Shown here: positions 42,745 to 51,590 of the stretch, one piece after another | Numbering within the stretch: the stretch's first letter is position 1 | How the letters are laid out: every line of letters begins with the position of its first letter | NCBI RefSeq assembly: GCF_003014755.1 | Contig: NZ_PYAW01000001.1 | Location: 1-64,000 of the forward strand | Direction: 5' to 3' | Origin: Chitinophaga niastensis | Lineage (GTDB): Bacteria > Bacteroidota > Bacteroidia > Chitinophagales > Chitinophagaceae | DNA length: 64,000 nucleotides | Translations under genes and position numbers: made by a program | The notes under the pieces: generated by a model | Told to the model about the DNA's origin: nothing | The model's database searches: none | The model's input: only the letters and a program-made list of their open reading frames with translations

Positions 42745-44145
42745 ATGAACAAACGCTTTCTCTGGTATCCTGTAATCATCGGCATTTTTGCTGCGCTGAT
42801 ATGGGTAATTCTTCAGAAGGGACAATCACTGTCTGTTACCCAGCATACTATTATACCTAAGACAACAGTTGCCACTGCTACTGATACTCATTACCTGGAT
42901 AACCTGAAACACCCGCTGGGCTTATTGTTGCTGCAAATCATTATGATTATGCTGACTGCCCGCCTGTTTGGAATACTGGCCAATAAAATAAAACAGCCTG
43001 CTGTAGTAGGTGAAATTATTGCGGGCGTATTACTGGGGCCATCCTTGCTGGGCTGGGTTACCCCCTCTTTTTCTGCGTTTCTTTTTCCTGCAGAATCATT
43101 AAAAAATCTGCAATTCCTCAGCCAGATAGGATTGGCGTTTTTCATGTTTATTGTAGGCATGGAGCTGGACATCAACAAGATCAGGAATAAAGCACATGAT
43201 GCGGTGATGATCAGTCATGCCAGCATAATTGTACCTTTTTTTCTGGGGGTATGGCTGGCGTATTTCCTGTTTACCCGCTTTGCCCCTGCTAACGTAAGCT
43301 TTATCTCCTTCGCATTATTTATGGGCATTGCTATGAGCATCACCGCTTTTCCGGTGTTGGCGCGCATTGTACAGGAAAGAAAATTGACGCATACGCCACT
43401 GGGTATTATGGCCATCACCTGTGCTGCGGCAGATGATATCACAGCCTGGTGTATACTGGCTGTAGTAGTAGCCATTGTAAACGCGGGCGGTGTACTGAGC
43501 GCGGTAATTACTATATTATTGGCAATCGTTTTTGTATTTGCCATGCTCATGATAGTACGGCCATGGCTGGCTAAAACCATGCAGGCGCAAATGGCCAAAG
43601 GACACCAGAAAGCAGCTGTTTCACTGGTTTTCTTTACTCTCCTGATAGCTGCCTGGCTGGCGGAAGTAATAGGTATACATGCTTTGTTTGGTGCATTCCT
43701 GGCGGGTGTTATCATGCCTGCAGAAACAAATATCAAACAACTGCTGACAGATAAATTAGAAGATGTAAGCGTTTTGCTCCTGCTGCCGATCTTCTTTGTT
43801 TATACGGGTTTGAGAACACATATCGGTTTGTTAAATCAGGGAGATCTGTGGCTGGTATGCGGCATGATCATGCTGGTAGCTGTAGTAGGTAAATTTGGTG
43901 GCAGCACTATCACTGCCCGCTTAATGGGGCAGTCCTGGCGACAATCCGTTTCTATTGGCGCCCTTATGAATACGCGGGGTCTGATGGAACTGGTGGTGCT
44001 TAATATTGGTTTCGATCTCGGCATTTTATCTCCCGAAATATTTGCTATGATGGTGCTGATGGCGCTGGCAACAACTTTCATGACCGGTCCTTTGCTTGAC
44101 CTGGTGGTGTATAGTGAACGGCGGAAAGGATTGATGACAGCGTAG
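42745..44145 (+). CDS. Cation/proton antiporter, CPA2 type
   Basis: A 466-residue membrane protein with an extra N-terminal transmembrane segment and about 60 residues outside, followed by the Na/H exchanger domain: PAVVGEIIAGVLLGPSLLG, GLAFFMFIVGMELD and the AADDITAWC ion-site Asp pair. About 13 segments are expected. It lacks C-terminal TrkA-type regulatory domains. The ion (K or Na) is not decided by the sequence. It is transcribed alone and ends at a two-way terminator. Confidence 0.9.
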   Translation: MNKRFLWYPVIIGIFAALIWVILQKGQSLSVTQHTIIPKTTVATATDTHYLDNLKHPLGLLLLQIIMIMLTARLFGILANKIKQPAVVGEIIAGVLLGPSLLGWVTPSFSAFLFPAESLKNLQFLSQIGLAFFMFIVGMELDINKIRNKAHDAVMISHASIIVPFFLGVWLAYFLFTRFAPANVSFISFALFMGIAMSITAFPVLARIVQERKLTHTPLGIMAITCAAADDITAWCILAVVVAIVNAGGVLSAVITILLAIVFVFAMLMIVRPWLAKTMQAQMAKGHQKAAVSLVFFTLLIAAWLAEVIGIHALFGAFLAGVIMPAETNIKQLLTDKLEDVSVLLLLPIFFVYTGLRTHIGLLNQGDLWLVCGMIMLVAVVGKFGGSTITARLMGQSWRQSVSIGALMNTRGLMELVVLNIGFDLGILSPEIFAMMVLMALATTFMTGPLLDLVVYSERRKGLMTA

Positions 44146-44161
44146 TTTCAGATGATACTAT

Positions 44162-44206
44162 AAAAAGAAATCCCGTTCCGCTAAGCCGGAACGGGATTTC
44201 TTTTTA
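44162..44206. terminator. Two-way terminator between antiporter and transglycosylase genes
   Basis: AAAAAGAAATCCCGTTCCG pairs with CGGAACGGGATTTCTTTTT around TAAGC, a 19-bp stem flanked by A- and T-runs; it serves both convergent genes. Confidence 0.85.
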
Positions 44207-44219
44207 TAACTTTTATAGA

Positions 44220-45527
44220 TTATTTCTTTTTGGCAGCACCTTTCTTCTTTTTAGCAGTAGTATGCTTTTTAGCAGTAGTATGCTTTTTAGCACCATGGTG
44301 GTGATGTTTCTTAGAAGTGTGGTGTCTTTTAGCTGATGTTGAGGTAGTTGCTTTCTTAGCTACTGTACTCTTGTCGGCCATCTTAACTGGTGTTGGAAAC
44401 TTAGATTTATCCACACCAACCGCTTTATCATCCAGTGTAAGCTGTACTGATTCTTTCAGCATCTCTTCCTTTTCCGCCATGAACAGCTTCATTTTATCTT
44501 TCGGAATACGAAGGTCATAGCTGTTCTCTGCACTGGCCATTGCTTTAGAGAAACCCGGGTTGAAGCGGTCCAGTTCAGCCACCTGCATATCCAGTTTCTT
44601 TGCAATTGCCTCCAGACGGTATTTGCCGGTTACATTGATTTCTACAGTGCTGTAAATTTCTTCTTCTGTTAATGGGCCTCTGGCAACAGGAGCCGCAGTC
44701 AGATTTTCAGCAGGTTGTGCTAATACCACTGTATTATCGTCACTTACACCAAAGAAGTTATTGAAACGATCGAGGATATAGCCAGTAGCAATGAATTTGT
44801 ATACGTGGTTACGTGATTCAGCCGGCAGGAAATACTGCATGCCCCAGAAATCTGTACGGCCACTCGCGTTGATGGCACGTTGTACACCACCTGCACCACA
44901 GTTATAAGCTGCTACTACCAGTAACCAATCACCAAACTGAGCATACAGCTGATTCAGGAACTGAGCAGCTGCCAGGGTAGATTTATAGAAATCTTTTCTT
45001 TCGTCTAATTTTTTACCTACGCTCAAACCGAAGATACGGGCAGTACCGGCCATAAACTGCCAGGCGCCTACCGCTCCTACTCTTGAACGTGCATTGGTAT
45101 TAAAGCTGGATTCTATTACCGCGAGGTATTTCATTTCCTCAGGGATACCATTTTCACGGAACACCTTTTCAATCATATTGAAATAAGGCTGTCCTCTGTC
45201 AATCATCGCCTGCAGGTGTCCACTGTAACGGGTAGCATAGTTATTAACATAACCTGCTACCAGGTTATTGTTGATCTGTTCATATACTTTCGCGCTGCGA
45301 ATAGTATTAGGCAGACTTTGAGCTGCTTTTTTTACCGCCACGGAGGTAGGTGAAGCCTGTACAGCTGTATCCTTCGGCAAACGTACCTTGTGATTCAATT
45401 TCAGTACAGTCGTGTCAGGCGCTCCGATTGGAAACACCGTCTCTTTAGGATTGCTATTGCTACCCATCACATTCACACTTCCTAAACTCAGTGCCGGCAA
45501 CAGCAGTAGTAAAAAGATTTTTGTCAT
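44220..45527 (-). CDS. Lytic transglycosylase, MltD-like (SLT + LysM-like)
   Basis: Exported peptidoglycan-cleaving enzyme. The signal peptide begins at the ATG at 45527. Residues ~90-245 form an SLT/GEWL domain: the catalytic Glu in VIESSFNTNARSRVGAVG, GAWQFM and LVVAAYNCGAGGV. A LysM-like cell-wall-binding segment follows (YRLEAIAKKLDMQVAELDRF). The last ~50 residues are Lys/His/Ala-rich, in part made of an 18-bp DNA repeat. It starts 10 bases after gatA and shares its direction, so co-transcription is likely. Confidence 0.9.
   Translation of the reverse strand: MTKIFLLLLLPALSLGSVNVMGSNSNPKETVFPIGAPDTTVLKLNHKVRLPKDTAVQASPTSVAVKKAAQSLPNTIRSAKVYEQINNNLVAGYVNNYATRYSGHLQAMIDRGQPYFNMIEKVFRENGIPEEMKYLAVIESSFNTNARSRVGAVGAWQFMAGTARIFGLSVGKKLDERKDFYKSTLAAAQFLNQLYAQFGDWLLVVAAYNCGAGGVQRAINASGRTDFWGMQYFLPAESRNHVYKFIATGYILDRFNNFFGVSDDNTVVLAQPAENLTAAPVARGPLTEEEIYSTVEINVTGKYRLEAIAKKLDMQVAELDRFNPGFSKAMASAENSYDLRIPKDKMKLFMAEKEEMLKESVQLTLDDKAVGVDKSKFPTPVKMADKSTVAKKATTSTSAKRHHTSKKHHHHGAKKHTTAKKHTTAKKKKGAAKKK
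44238..44291. repeat. 18-bp tandem repeat coding for the KKHTTA tail
   Basis: On the plus strand TAGCAGTAGTATGCTTTT occurs about 2.5 times with no gap, giving repeated KKHTTA in the minus-strand transglycosylase. Copy number here may vary between strains. Confidence 0.7.
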
Positions 45528-45537
45528 ACAATTTATT

Positions 45538-46983
45538 TTAAACAACCGTAACCTGCTCCTTAGCCATCAATTGATGAGCTATACGTAACAAGTTCGCTTC
45601 GCTAAACTTCTTTGTGATGATCTGTACACCATATGGCATTCCGTTTGAATGCCGGTACAGAGGAACGGATATCGCCGGAACCCCTGCCAGATTTGCCAGT
45701 ACCGTGTAAATATCAGCCAGGTACATAGCTATAGGGTCATCAGTTTTTTCCCCTAGTTTAAATGCCGTGGAAGGCACTGTTGGCATTAAAATGGCGTCGT
45801 ATTCTTCTAATATATCATTTAATTTATCTGTCACTAACCGCCTAACCTGTTGTGCCTTAGTATAATAGGCATCATAGTAGCCTGCACTCAGCACAAAAGT
45901 CCCCAGTAATATACGACGTTTTACCTCTTTACCAAACCCTTCTGACCTACTTTTTTTGTAAAATTCGGTCAAATCCAGGTTTTCTTCAGCGGTCCTGTGT
46001 CCATATTTTACCCCATCGTAACGGGAAAGATTCGAGGATGCTTCTGCTGTAGTAAGCACATAATAGGCTGGTACTACGTGGTCCAGGTATTCAAAACTCT
46101 TACCTGTTAAGGTGTGGCCCAATGATTGCAAACTTTCAAAGAAATCAATGTAGCCCTCTTTCATTTCTGTGTCCAGTCCGTCATGATATTGCGCGTCTCT
46201 TAAATACGCAAATCTGAAGGATTTATTGTTGGAGAGGTTTTCTAGGTAATCGGGAACTTCCTGTTGGGAAGCCGTACTATCAAACTCATCCGGACCAGCA
46301 ATCACTTGTAGCACAGCTGCCACATCGGCAATATCCTTGCCAAAAATACCGATCTGATCAAAAGATGACGCATATGCGATCAATCCGTAACGGGAAATAC
46401 GGCCATAGGTGGGCTTTAACCCTACTATACCGCAAAAATCCGCCGGTTGGCGAACAGAACCACCTGTATCACTACCCAGGCTCACCTGGCACAAATCTGC
46501 CTGCACAGCTACGGCAGAACCTCCTGAAGAGCCGCCCGGTACCCGGCTATTATCCAGCGCATTCAGCGTGGGGCCGTAAGCAGAATTTTCATTGGTAGAA
46601 CCCATTGCAAATTCATCGCAATTGAGATTACCAATGATAATAGCATCTGCTGCCAGCAATCTTTCAATTGCCGTAGCGGAAAACAAAGAAGTAAACCCTT
46701 CCAAAATATGGGAAGCGGCGCTTACATTATGCCCTTTATAGCAGATTACATCTTTAATACCAACCACCACACCTGCCAGTGCACCAACAGGCTGCCCGTT
46801 TTTAATACGGGTATCCAGTTCCTGTGCCTTTTCCAGGGCCTCCTCCTCATATACTTCCAGGAAGGCATTTAAGTGTTTTAGCTGTGCTATACGATTGAGG
46901 TAATAACGCACCCTCTCCGTACAGCTTGTACTGCCGGCGTATAATGCTTTATGGAAAGTAATTATACTGCTGAATTCAGACAA
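45538..46983 (-). CDS. gatA: Glutamyl-tRNA(Gln) amidotransferase subunit A
   Basis: Releases ammonia from glutamine for amidation of mischarged Glu-tRNA(Gln) (and Asp-tRNA(Asn)). The Ser-cisSer-Lys triad is in place: K77 in GIKDV, S152 in GGSSGG and S176 in DTGGSVRQP. The 481-residue length is normal. The start at 46983 gives MSEFSSIITF. Subunits B and C are not in the window. The tatA gene lies 68 bases upstream behind a terminator. Confidence 0.95.
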   Translation of the reverse strand: MSEFSSIITFHKALYAGSTSCTERVRYYLNRIAQLKHLNAFLEVYEEEALEKAQELDTRIKNGQPVGALAGVVVGIKDVICYKGHNVSAASHILEGFTSLFSATAIERLLAADAIIIGNLNCDEFAMGSTNENSAYGPTLNALDNSRVPGGSSGGSAVAVQADLCQVSLGSDTGGSVRQPADFCGIVGLKPTYGRISRYGLIAYASSFDQIGIFGKDIADVAAVLQVIAGPDEFDSTASQQEVPDYLENLSNNKSFRFAYLRDAQYHDGLDTEMKEGYIDFFESLQSLGHTLTGKSFEYLDHVVPAYYVLTTAEASSNLSRYDGVKYGHRTAEENLDLTEFYKKSRSEGFGKEVKRRILLGTFVLSAGYYDAYYTKAQQVRRLVTDKLNDILEEYDAILMPTVPSTAFKLGEKTDDPIAMYLADIYTVLANLAGVPAISVPLYRHSNGMPYGVQIITKKFSEANLLRIAHQLMAKEQVTVV

Positions 46984-47017
46984 GACTAAACCAGTTAAAA
47001 ATTAAATAAATCAGGAT

Positions 47018-47042
47018 AAAAAAAAACTCCGTTTCCGGAGTC
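47018..47042 (-). terminator. Terminator of tatA
   Basis: On the minus strand GACTCCGG pairs with CCGGAGT-type bases (ACTCCGTTTCCGGAGT on plus) and a T-run follows. Confidence 0.7.
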
Positions 47043-47051
47043 AGCTATAGG

Positions 47052-47378
47052 CTACGCGTTATGTTGCGGCGCTTCCGGCTTTGTAATGTCTATGGCATGT
47101 GGAGCTTCTGGCTTTACAGCATCCGTGGCATACGGTGTGTCTGTAGTAGCAGGTACAGCAGATTGAACAGGCTTTTCTCTCATACCTTCTTCAATTTCCT
47201 GGCGCACATTGTTTTTGGCGTCATTGAACTCACGGATACCTTTACCAAGGCCACGCATCAATTCCGGTATTTTTTTACCTCCAAACAGCAACAAAACCAC
47301 TACAGCGATTAAAAGCAGCTCGGACATACCGATATCCTGAAGAATTAAGAATGATGATTTTACAAAAACAGTGGTCAT
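47052..47378 (-). CDS. tatA: Twin-arginine translocase subunit TatA/E-like
   Basis: Pore-forming Tat component: a single membrane helix ([19 protein letters not shown]) followed by the amphipathic helix [20 protein letters not shown] and a flexible tail rich in Pro, Ala and Glu. The ATG at 47378 gives 17 extra N-terminal residues; a start at the internal Met (residue 18) would also give a full TatA. tatB/tatC were not seen nearby. A substrate candidate is the SOD at 58024. Confidence 0.87.
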   Translation of the reverse strand: MTTVFVKSSFLILQDIGMSELLLIAVVVLLLFGGKKIPELMRGLGKGIREFNDAKNNVRQEIEEGMREKPVQSAVPATTDTPYATDAVKPEAPHAIDITKPEAPQHNA

Positions 47379-47407
47379 TTTCTCAAATGTTTATATTGTT
47401 CAGCGGA

Positions 47408-47415
47408 CAAAGATA
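47408..47415 (-). promoter_or_regulatory. -7 box of tatA
   Basis: TATCTTTG on the minus strand fits TAnnTTTG, 30 bases from the ATG. A TTG at a good -33 distance was not found. Confidence 0.4.
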
Positions 47416-47486
47416 GATGATATAATCGGCTTTTTCACCGCTACAATCCGCTTTTACCTGAGTTTTAATTCCATTTTAAGCATACG

Positions 47487-47517
47487 AAAAAGGCGGAACC
47501 GGTAAGGTTCCGCCTTT
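47487..47517 (-). terminator. Terminator after rplS
   Basis: AAAGGCGGAACC pairs with GGTTCCGCCTTT around GGTAA, 22 bases past the rplS stop. Confidence 0.8.
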
Positions 47518-47539
47518 AACAAATTTCCCTGTATTTATA

Positions 47540-47887
47540 CTAAACCCTTTTTTCTTTGATACGGGCTTTCTTACCAGCACGTTCGCGCAGGTAGTAAAGT
47601 TTTGCTCTTCTTACCTTACCCACCTTGTTCAACACGATACCATCGATATGAGGAGAGTAAAGCGGAAACAGTCTTTCCACACCAATGCCATCAGAAATCT
47701 TTCTAACAGTGAAAGATGCTGTAGATCCTGTACCCTGGATTTTCATCACATCACCTTTAAAGGACTGAATCCTTTCTTTATTACCTTCCACGATTTTATA
47801 ATTGACAGTGACGTTGTCGCCTGCTTTAAACTTCGGGTACTGTTTCTTAGCTGTCAGTTGTTCGTGAACAAACGAAATTGCGTTCAT
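47540..47887 (-). CDS. rplS: 50S ribosomal protein L19
   Basis: A 115-residue L19: [20 protein letters not shown], then [10 protein letters not shown] and the C-terminal [20 protein letters not shown] characteristic of the family. It has its own strong promoter match (TTTG-N20-TACTTTTG) at 47911-47942, so it is uncoupled from trmD, 119 bases upstream. Confidence 0.97.
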   Translation of the reverse strand: MNAISFVHEQLTAKKQYPKFKAGDNVTVNYKIVEGNKERIQSFKGDVMKIQGTGSTASFTVRKISDGIGVERLFPLYSPHIDGIVLNKVGKVRRAKLYYLRERAGKKARIKEKRV

Positions 47888-47910
47888 CTTTCAAATATTT
47901 ATGGGAGTGC

Positions 47911-47942
47911 AAAAGTAAGTCAAGAAATAGCATTTACCAAAT
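47911..47942 (-). promoter_or_regulatory. Promoter of rplS (TTTG-N20-TACTTTTG)
   Basis: TTTG (47942-47939), 20 bases, TACTTTTG (47918-47911) on the minus strand, 23 bases before the ATG. Confidence 0.7.
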
Positions 47943-48006
47943 TAAAAAAAGAATAATTCTCCACTTCAAATAGTAATCTTGCCTATATGACCTATAAATC
48001 ATTACG

Positions 48007-48678
48007 TTATAAAAGATCAGGTCTGCGTTCTTTTGTTCTGTCCAACGCCTCCTGATGGCGCCAGTCATCAATTTTTTTATGATCACCGCTTAGCAGGATA
48101 TCCGGCACCTTCCAGCCACGGAATTCTACAGGGCGGGTATATACCGGCGGAGCCAGCAAATTATCCTGAAAAGAGTCGAATAAGGCGCTGGTTTCATCGT
48201 TCAGCACACCAGGCAACAGGCGGCCGATGGCGTCTACCAATACAGCTGCACCCAATTCTCCTCCTGAAAGCACGTAATCACCAATAGATATCTCTTTGGT
48301 GATAAAATGATCCCGGATACGCTGGTCGATGCCCTTGTAATGCCCGCACAGCATCAGCAGGTTTCCCTTTAGCGAGAGCTGGTTGGCCATTTTCTGGTTC
48401 AGCGTTTCGCCATCAGGTGTCAGATAGATGATTTCATCATATTGCACTTTTGCCTGAAGCGCTTCAATAGCATTGACAATAGGCTCCAGCATCATCACCA
48501 TACCTGCGCCGCCGCCAAACTGATAGTCATCCACCTGGTTGTGCTTCAGGACGGAATAGTCCCTGAGTGGATGCAGGTGTACTTCCAGCAGCCCTTTAGC
48601 CTGCGCCCTTTTCATGATAGAATGAGAGAGCGGGCTTTCCAGTAACTCCGGCAATACTGTGATTATATCTATTCGCAT
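48007..48678 (-). CDS. trmD: tRNA (guanine-37 N1)-methyltransferase
   Basis: Methylates G37 of tRNAs with SAM through a trefoil-knot fold. [16 protein letters not shown] and [16 protein letters not shown] (knot and SAM site) are visible, as are the N-terminal [13 protein letters not shown] and a late [20 protein letters not shown] helix with the catalytic Asp. Length 223 residues is normal. It lies 63 bases after rimM. Confidence 0.96.
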   Translation of the reverse strand: MRIDIITVLPELLESPLSHSIMKRAQAKGLLEVHLHPLRDYSVLKHNQVDDYQFGGGAGMVMMLEPIVNAIEALQAKVQYDEIIYLTPDGETLNQKMANQLSLKGNLLMLCGHYKGIDQRIRDHFITKEISIGDYVLSGGELGAAVLVDAIGRLLPGVLNDETSALFDSFQDNLLAPPVYTRPVEFRGWKVPDILLSGDHKKIDDWRHQEALDRTKERRPDLL

Positions 48679-48741
48679 GCTTTACTGCGCCCGTTATACA
48701 GTTGCGCCCCTGTTTCACCAGTAAATAACCCTGCTCCAGCC

Positions 48742-49263
48742 TTAACTGGTGTACAATTCTATCAACCCATCCGGGAGATTCAGGTATACCACCTGTTTCT
48801 TTTTATCCACTTTTATGAGTGACTGTTCATTGATAGGCAGGAGAGCTTCTTTGCCCTTTATCATCACTTTTACCAGCACCTGCATGGGCATTTCAATTAC
48901 CTCGTCGATAGTGCCCAGAAGGCCGTGTTGTTCGTCTTCCACTGCAAAACCCAGCATTGCCAGGGGAGCAGAGGAAGCGGTTTGTTGTTTAAAATCTTCT
49001 TCCTGCAGATATACCTGTGCCGGCATCAGCTTATGAGCAGCTTCTTTTGTATCAATACCTTCCAGTTTGATATAAACGCTCTCTGCATCTCTCACAGTTA
49101 CCTGCTGAATAAAGTAGGGAATAAAGCTGTTTTTTCGCTCTTCCAGGAAAATGACACTTACCCCTTTCAATGCGGATTTCTTGCCAAGGCTATGCCTTAA
49201 AAGCAGGTCTCCCTGCAATCCATGCGCCGATGCGAGTTTACCAATACTGAAATAATTGCTCAT
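48742..49263 (-). CDS. rimM: Ribosome maturation factor RimM
   Basis: 16S processing factor binding S19 on the 30S. The N-terminal KLASAHGLQGDLLLRHS and the C-terminal PRC-barrel (LGTIDEVIEMPMQVLVKVMI, LLPINEQSLIKVDKKK) are typical; 173 residues. It follows rpsP after a T4 palindrome and a terminator hairpin, breaking the usual rpsP-rimM coupling. Confidence 0.94.
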   Translation of the reverse strand: MSNYFSIGKLASAHGLQGDLLLRHSLGKKSALKGVSVIFLEERKNSFIPYFIQQVTVRDAESVYIKLEGIDTKEAAHKLMPAQVYLQEEDFKQQTASSAPLAMLGFAVEDEQHGLLGTIDEVIEMPMQVLVKVMIKGKEALLPINEQSLIKVDKKKQVVYLNLPDGLIELYTS

Positions 49264-49269
49264 AGTAGC

Positions 49270-49330
49270 GATTAGCTTTTAACGATTAGCCAGTAATTTG
49301 CTAATAGCTAACCGCTAAAAGCTAAAAGCT
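49270..49330. repeat. TTAGC-family element T4
   Basis: GATTAGCTTTTAACGATTAG on the left is mirrored by CTAATAGCTAACCGCTAAAA on the right around GCCAGTAATTTG. It lies in the rpsP-rimM gap, just upstream of the rimM start. Confidence 0.75.
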
Positions 49331-49347
49331 GGTGTCACACAGAAATT

Positions 49348-49386
49348 AAAAAAGGAAATATTTGCGGTTGCAAATATTTCCTTTTT
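49348..49386 (-). terminator. Terminator of rpsP
   Basis: AAAAAGGAAATATTTGC pairs with GCAAATATTTCCTTTTT around GGTT, a 17-bp stem with T-rich end, 26 bases past the rpsP stop. Confidence 0.85.
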
Positions 49387-49411
49387 CAGGTATTGTTAAA
49401 ACGTTACCGTT

Positions 49412-49882
49412 TTATGCTTCTGTACCTTCTCCTTCTGCTGGAGCTTCAGTAGTTGGAGCTGGAGCAACAGGAGTATCTTCTACCTTTCTGATGATCGGAG
49501 CAGCGATTCTCGCTTTCTTGTGACCATCGCGGCGGGCAGAAACTTTTTGTTCGTGTTCAGCTTGCCATTGTGCGAACTTTTGGTAAGCAGTAGGCTCGTC
49601 GAACAGGTTCAATGTAACACCTCTTAACAGGTGTTTCAAATACAATACACCTTTGAAAGACAGGATTCTTCTAACAGTGTCAGTAGGTTGTGCACCTTTC
49701 TGCAACCAACGCAATGCTTTTTCAGTATCAATGTTGATTGAAGCCGGAACTGTTAAAGGATTGTAAGTACCGATTTTCTGGATGAATTTACCATCTCTTG
49801 GTGCGCGTGCGTCAGCTACTACGATAAAGTAGAAAGGCCTTTTCTTCGCGCCATGTCTCTGCAGTCTGATTTTTACTGGCAT
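49412..49882 (-). CDS. rpsP: 30S ribosomal protein S16
   Basis: The first ~85 residues are S16 ([20 protein letters not shown], then [18 protein letters not shown] and the [18 protein letters not shown] segment). A C-terminal extension of about 70 residues, acidic and rich in Ala, Pro and Glu, makes the 156-residue product longer than the ~80-residue E. coli S16, as is usual in Bacteroidota. Perfect promoter match upstream. Confidence 0.96.
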   Translation of the reverse strand: MPVKIRLQRHGAKKRPFYFIVVADARAPRDGKFIQKIGTYNPLTVPASINIDTEKALRWLQKGAQPTDTVRRILSFKGVLYLKHLLRGVTLNLFDEPTAYQKFAQWQAEHEQKVSARRDGHKKARIAAPIIRKVEDTPVAPAPTTEAPAEGEGTEA

Positions 49883-49935
49883 AAATAAGTCGAGTTATTT
49901 TTTGCGAGTTAGGAAATATTGTTTAATTAGGGATG

Positions 49936-49966
49936 CAAATGTAATCAGTAAGTTGATATTTGCAAA
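49936..49966 (-). promoter_or_regulatory. Promoter of rpsP (TTTG-N19-TACATTTG)
   Basis: TTTG (49966-49963), 19 bases, TACATTTG (49943-49936) on the minus strand; 53 bases before the ATG. Confidence 0.75.
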
Positions 49967-49991
49967 AAAAATTTATGTAAAGTCGCGCTAT

Positions 49992-51317
49992 TTATCTCAC
50001 CATTCCTTTCAAACCCTTGCCACCAGCGCCAAATTTATTCATCATCTTCATCATCTGCCGCATCTGCTCAAACTGTTTCATGAACTGATTTACGTCCTGG
50101 ATCTCTTTTCCGGATCCTTTTGCGATGCGTTTGCGGCGGCTTCCGTCGATCATATCCGGGTCAGCACGCTCTGCCCTGGTCATGGAGTTGATCATCGCCT
50201 CAATGCCCTTAAAAGCATCGTCGCTGATATCCAGGTCCTTCACAGCCTTCCCAACACCAGGAATCATGCCCATCAGATCTTTCAGGTTACCCATTTTTTT
50301 GATCTGTTGCAGTTGTTCCTTAAAGTCATCAAAATCAAACTGGTTCTGACGGATCTTCTTTTCCAGCTTTTTGGCCTGCTCTTCGTCAAACTGTGCCTGC
50401 GCGCGTTCTACCAGGGTGGTGATATCACCCATGCCCAGGATACGCTGTGCCATACGCTCGGGGTAAAATACATCGAGGGTATCCAGTTTTTCGCCCATGC
50501 TCACAAACTTGATGGGCTTTTCTACCGTGTATTGGATAGTAAGGGCCGCACCACCGCGTGTATCGCCATCCAGCTTGGTGAGTACCACACCGGTAAAGTC
50601 CAGGCGCTCATTAAACGCTTTAGCGGTATTTACCGCATCCTGGCCGGTCATGGAATCTACCACAAACAGGATTTCCTGTGGTTTTACCGCTGCTTTTATG
50701 TTGGCAACCTCGGTCATCATCATTTCATCCACCGCCAAACGGCCGGCAGTATCGATGATGATGATATTGAAACCATTAGCTTTGGCGTGTTTAAGCGCAT
50801 TTTCAGCGATCTGAACCGCACTTTTATTATCCGGTTCGTTGTATACTTCTACGCCGATCTGTTCTCCCAGCACTTTCAGCTGATCAATCGCCGCAGGGCG
50901 ATAGATATCTGCTGCTACCAGCAAAGGTTTCTTACCTTTTTTGGTTTTGAGAAAGTTAGCCAGTTTACCGGAGAAGGTAGTTTTACCTGAACCCTGTAAA
51001 CCTGCTACCAGTACGATGGTAGGATTAGTTTTAATGTCAAATTCGGCTTCGGTGCCGCCCATCAGCTCTGCCAGCTCGTCTTTCACGATCTTTACCATCA
51101 GCTGACCGGGAGAAATAGACGTCAGTACTTTTTCACCCAGGGCTTTATCCTTTACCTTATCAGTAAATTCCTTGGCAATTTTATAGTTCACATCCGCATC
51201 CACCAGTGCACGACGGATTTCTTTTACGGTGGTGGCTATATTTATTTCGGAAATGCGGCCTTCCCCTTTAAGCTGCTTAAACGCGGAATCGAGCCTCTCT
51301 GATAATGATTCAAACAT
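49992..51317 (-). CDS. ffh: Signal recognition particle protein Ffh
   Basis: SRP GTPase that binds signal peptides and 4.5S RNA. An N-terminal helical bundle precedes the G domain (GLQGSGKTTFSGKLA is G1; DTAGRLAVD and TKLDGDTRGG follow), then the Met-rich M domain (residues ~300-441, including MIDGSRRKRIAKGSG and MKMMNKFGAGGKGLKGM). 441 residues is normal. It shares the ffh-rpsP-rimM-trmD-rplS neighbourhood known from many bacteria, but promoters and terminators divide it here. Confidence 0.96.
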   Translation of the reverse strand: MFESLSERLDSAFKQLKGEGRISEINIATTVKEIRRALVDADVNYKIAKEFTDKVKDKALGEKVLTSISPGQLMVKIVKDELAELMGGTEAEFDIKTNPTIVLVAGLQGSGKTTFSGKLANFLKTKKGKKPLLVAADIYRPAAIDQLKVLGEQIGVEVYNEPDNKSAVQIAENALKHAKANGFNIIIIDTAGRLAVDEMMMTEVANIKAAVKPQEILFVVDSMTGQDAVNTAKAFNERLDFTGVVLTKLDGDTRGGAALTIQYTVEKPIKFVSMGEKLDTLDVFYPERMAQRILGMGDITTLVERAQAQFDEEQAKKLEKKIRQNQFDFDDFKEQLQQIKKMGNLKDLMGMIPGVGKAVKDLDISDDAFKGIEAMINSMTRAERADPDMIDGSRRKRIAKGSGKEIQDVNQFMKQFEQMRQMMKMMNKFGAGGKGLKGMVR

Positions 51318-51339
51318 TGTTGGTATTTTAAACGGACTG

Positions 51340-51347
51340 CAAAAGTA
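51340..51347 (-). promoter_or_regulatory. -7 box of ffh
   Basis: TACTTTTG on the minus strand, 23 bases before the ATG. No good -33 TTG was found. Confidence 0.45.
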
Positions 51348-51393
51348 TATTTTTTGGCTGAAAGGAAAAAGTGGAAGCGACGGATGCGGGTTT

Positions 51394-51582
51394 TATCTTT
51401 CTCCTGATTAGGCTGATTATACTGATTACCCTGATTTTATTTTTTGATTTATAAGGATTTAAAAAAGATTAGCGAAGATCAAAGCGGGTATTACCTTCGC
51501 TTCGATCTTCGCTAATCTTTTTTAAATCTTAAAGAAATAATCAGCGTAATCAGCATAATCAGTCTAATCCTGGGAAAGACAA
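51394..51582. repeat. GATTA-family palindrome A4 (imperfect)
   Basis: The core GATTAGCGAAGATC and its partner are intact, but the outer arms no longer match fully: the left reads ATCTTTCTCCTGATTA, the right TAATCCTGGGAAAGAC, and the right arm lacks most of the A/T block with AAAATCAGGG. It lies between two same-direction genes (rpoD and ffh), unlike the other four copies. Confidence 0.85.
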
Positions 51583-51590
51583 GATTTGCA

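Noticed and set aside
49902-50990. 362-codon plus-strand open frame
   Set aside because: It is antisense to ffh; Phe/His/Leu-rich composition marks it as a shadow.
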